Below, piece after piece: positions 63,733-64,000 of a stretch of 64,000 nt of DNA. The notes beneath the pieces were generated by a model. That model was given only the letters and a program-made list of their open reading frames with translations, was not told where the DNA came from and made no database searches. The DNA is from Burkholderiales bacterium (GTDB lineage Bacteria; Pseudomonadota; Gammaproteobacteria; Burkholderiales; Burkholderiaceae_D). The stretch covers positions 1-64,000 of the forward strand of contig CANGAW010000003.1 of the NCBI GenBank assembly GCA_947451925.1, in the 5' to 3' direction. Within the stretch, counting starts at the first letter, position 1. Each line of letters opens with the position of its first letter. The translations under genes and the position numbers were made by a program.

Positions 63733-64000
63733 TGGATCAGGCCTTCGAGCTTGACGATGTCTGCACAAAACAGGCGTATGCCTTCGGCCAGTTTTTCGGT
63801 TGCCATCGCGTCTTCGTTCAACATCAGGCGAAAGTCTTTTTCGTCGAGCGAGATTTTCTTGATGTCCGCATTCTTCGCGCTTTCCGGTGACAGTTTGCGC
63901 ACAACGGGTGCATCATTTTCAGCCAGCTTTTGCAATAGCTCGGGGCTAATGGTCAGCAAATCGCAGCCAGCCAGTTCAATGATTTGTGCGGTGTTGCGAA
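63729..64000 (-). CDS. tal: Transaldolase (N-terminal part outside window)
   Basis: The - strand frame enters from the window edge and ends at a TAA at 63729-63731. The visible 90 residues include [38 protein letters not shown] and [15 protein letters not shown], which match the C-terminal end of E. coli TalB closely in order. Transaldolase moves a dihydroxyacetone unit in the pentose phosphate pathway. The stop codon shares bases with that of protein D on the other strand, so there is no room for a terminator between them. Confidence 0.92.
   Translation of the reverse strand, partial: RNTAQIIELAGCDLLTISPELLQKLAENDAPVVRKLSPESAKNADIKKISLDEKDFRLMLNEDAMATEKLAEGIRLFCADIVKLEGLIH

Overview
The window looks like chromosome of a betaproteobacterium of the order Burkholderiales, most likely family Oxalobacteraceae. 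The indications are gene content and order: psd-pssA-leuA, glyA-nrdR next to minor pilin genes, a ribD-ribE-ribB-ribH-nusB run, ffs close to dnaX-ybaB-recR, and a full cbb3 oxidase cluster with its own FNR. This placement rests on remembered gene neighbourhoods, not on a phylogeny. I see no rRNA, tRNA, insertion sequence, prophage or CRISPR array. Most genes are GC-rich and tightly packed; the exception is an AT-rich block at about 59.1-63.7 kb.

Layout. 0-7.5 kb: a partial YecA-like gene, the SrkA kinase, two universal stress proteins, a Pat-type acyl-CoA synthetase/acetyltransferase fusion, and an odd ankyrin protein whose N-terminal half has a His-Gly/Cys pattern like clan CD cysteine peptidases. 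7.5-17.4 kb: microaerobic respiration, with a TauE/SafE-like membrane protein, ccoI, ccoS, ccoNOQP, ccoG, ccoH, a small membrane protein and fnr. Three FNR boxes (before the first universal stress protein, the TauE-like gene and ccoN) share exactly the same spacing to a -10 hexamer, so the FNR encoded here probably drives all three units. 17.9-27.9 kb: a complete 4-hydroxybenzoate/protocatechuate to 3-oxoadipate pathway (pobA, pobR, pcaR, pcaIJFHGBDC), with two 15-bp palindromic operators before pcaI. 28-32.2 kb: cytochrome c maturation genes ccmI-F-G-H, which serve the c-type subunits CcoO and CcoP.

32.2-41 kb: panE-cupin, three small exported proteins of unknown role, phospholipid synthesis (psd, pssA), leuA with a leucine-rich leader peptide, and glyA-nrdR behind a clear ZTP riboswitch. 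41-50.7 kb: minor pilin genes pilV-pilW-pilX-fimT, then riboflavin synthesis (ribD, ribE, ribB, ribH) and nusB; a vapBC toxin-antitoxin module with a perfect 16-bp-arm palindrome is inserted between ribE and ribB. An aminotransferase and a lytic transglycosylase converge on a bidirectional terminator. 51-59 kb: ubiD, SRP RNA, aidB, dnaX, ybaB, recR and a CoA-transferase.

59-64 kb: four consecutive genes (here A to D) of no recognised family. A, C and D share an N-terminal architecture, and most members contain a repeated helical module with a conserved Cys-x-x-x-Ala signature; five copies, one degenerate, lie in the 656-residue protein D. The block is AT-rich and ends with its stop codon overlapping that of a convergent transaldolase gene. 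This is the best candidate for something undescribed. A second is a strong leftward promoter at 51.1 kb that has no recognised gene behind it.
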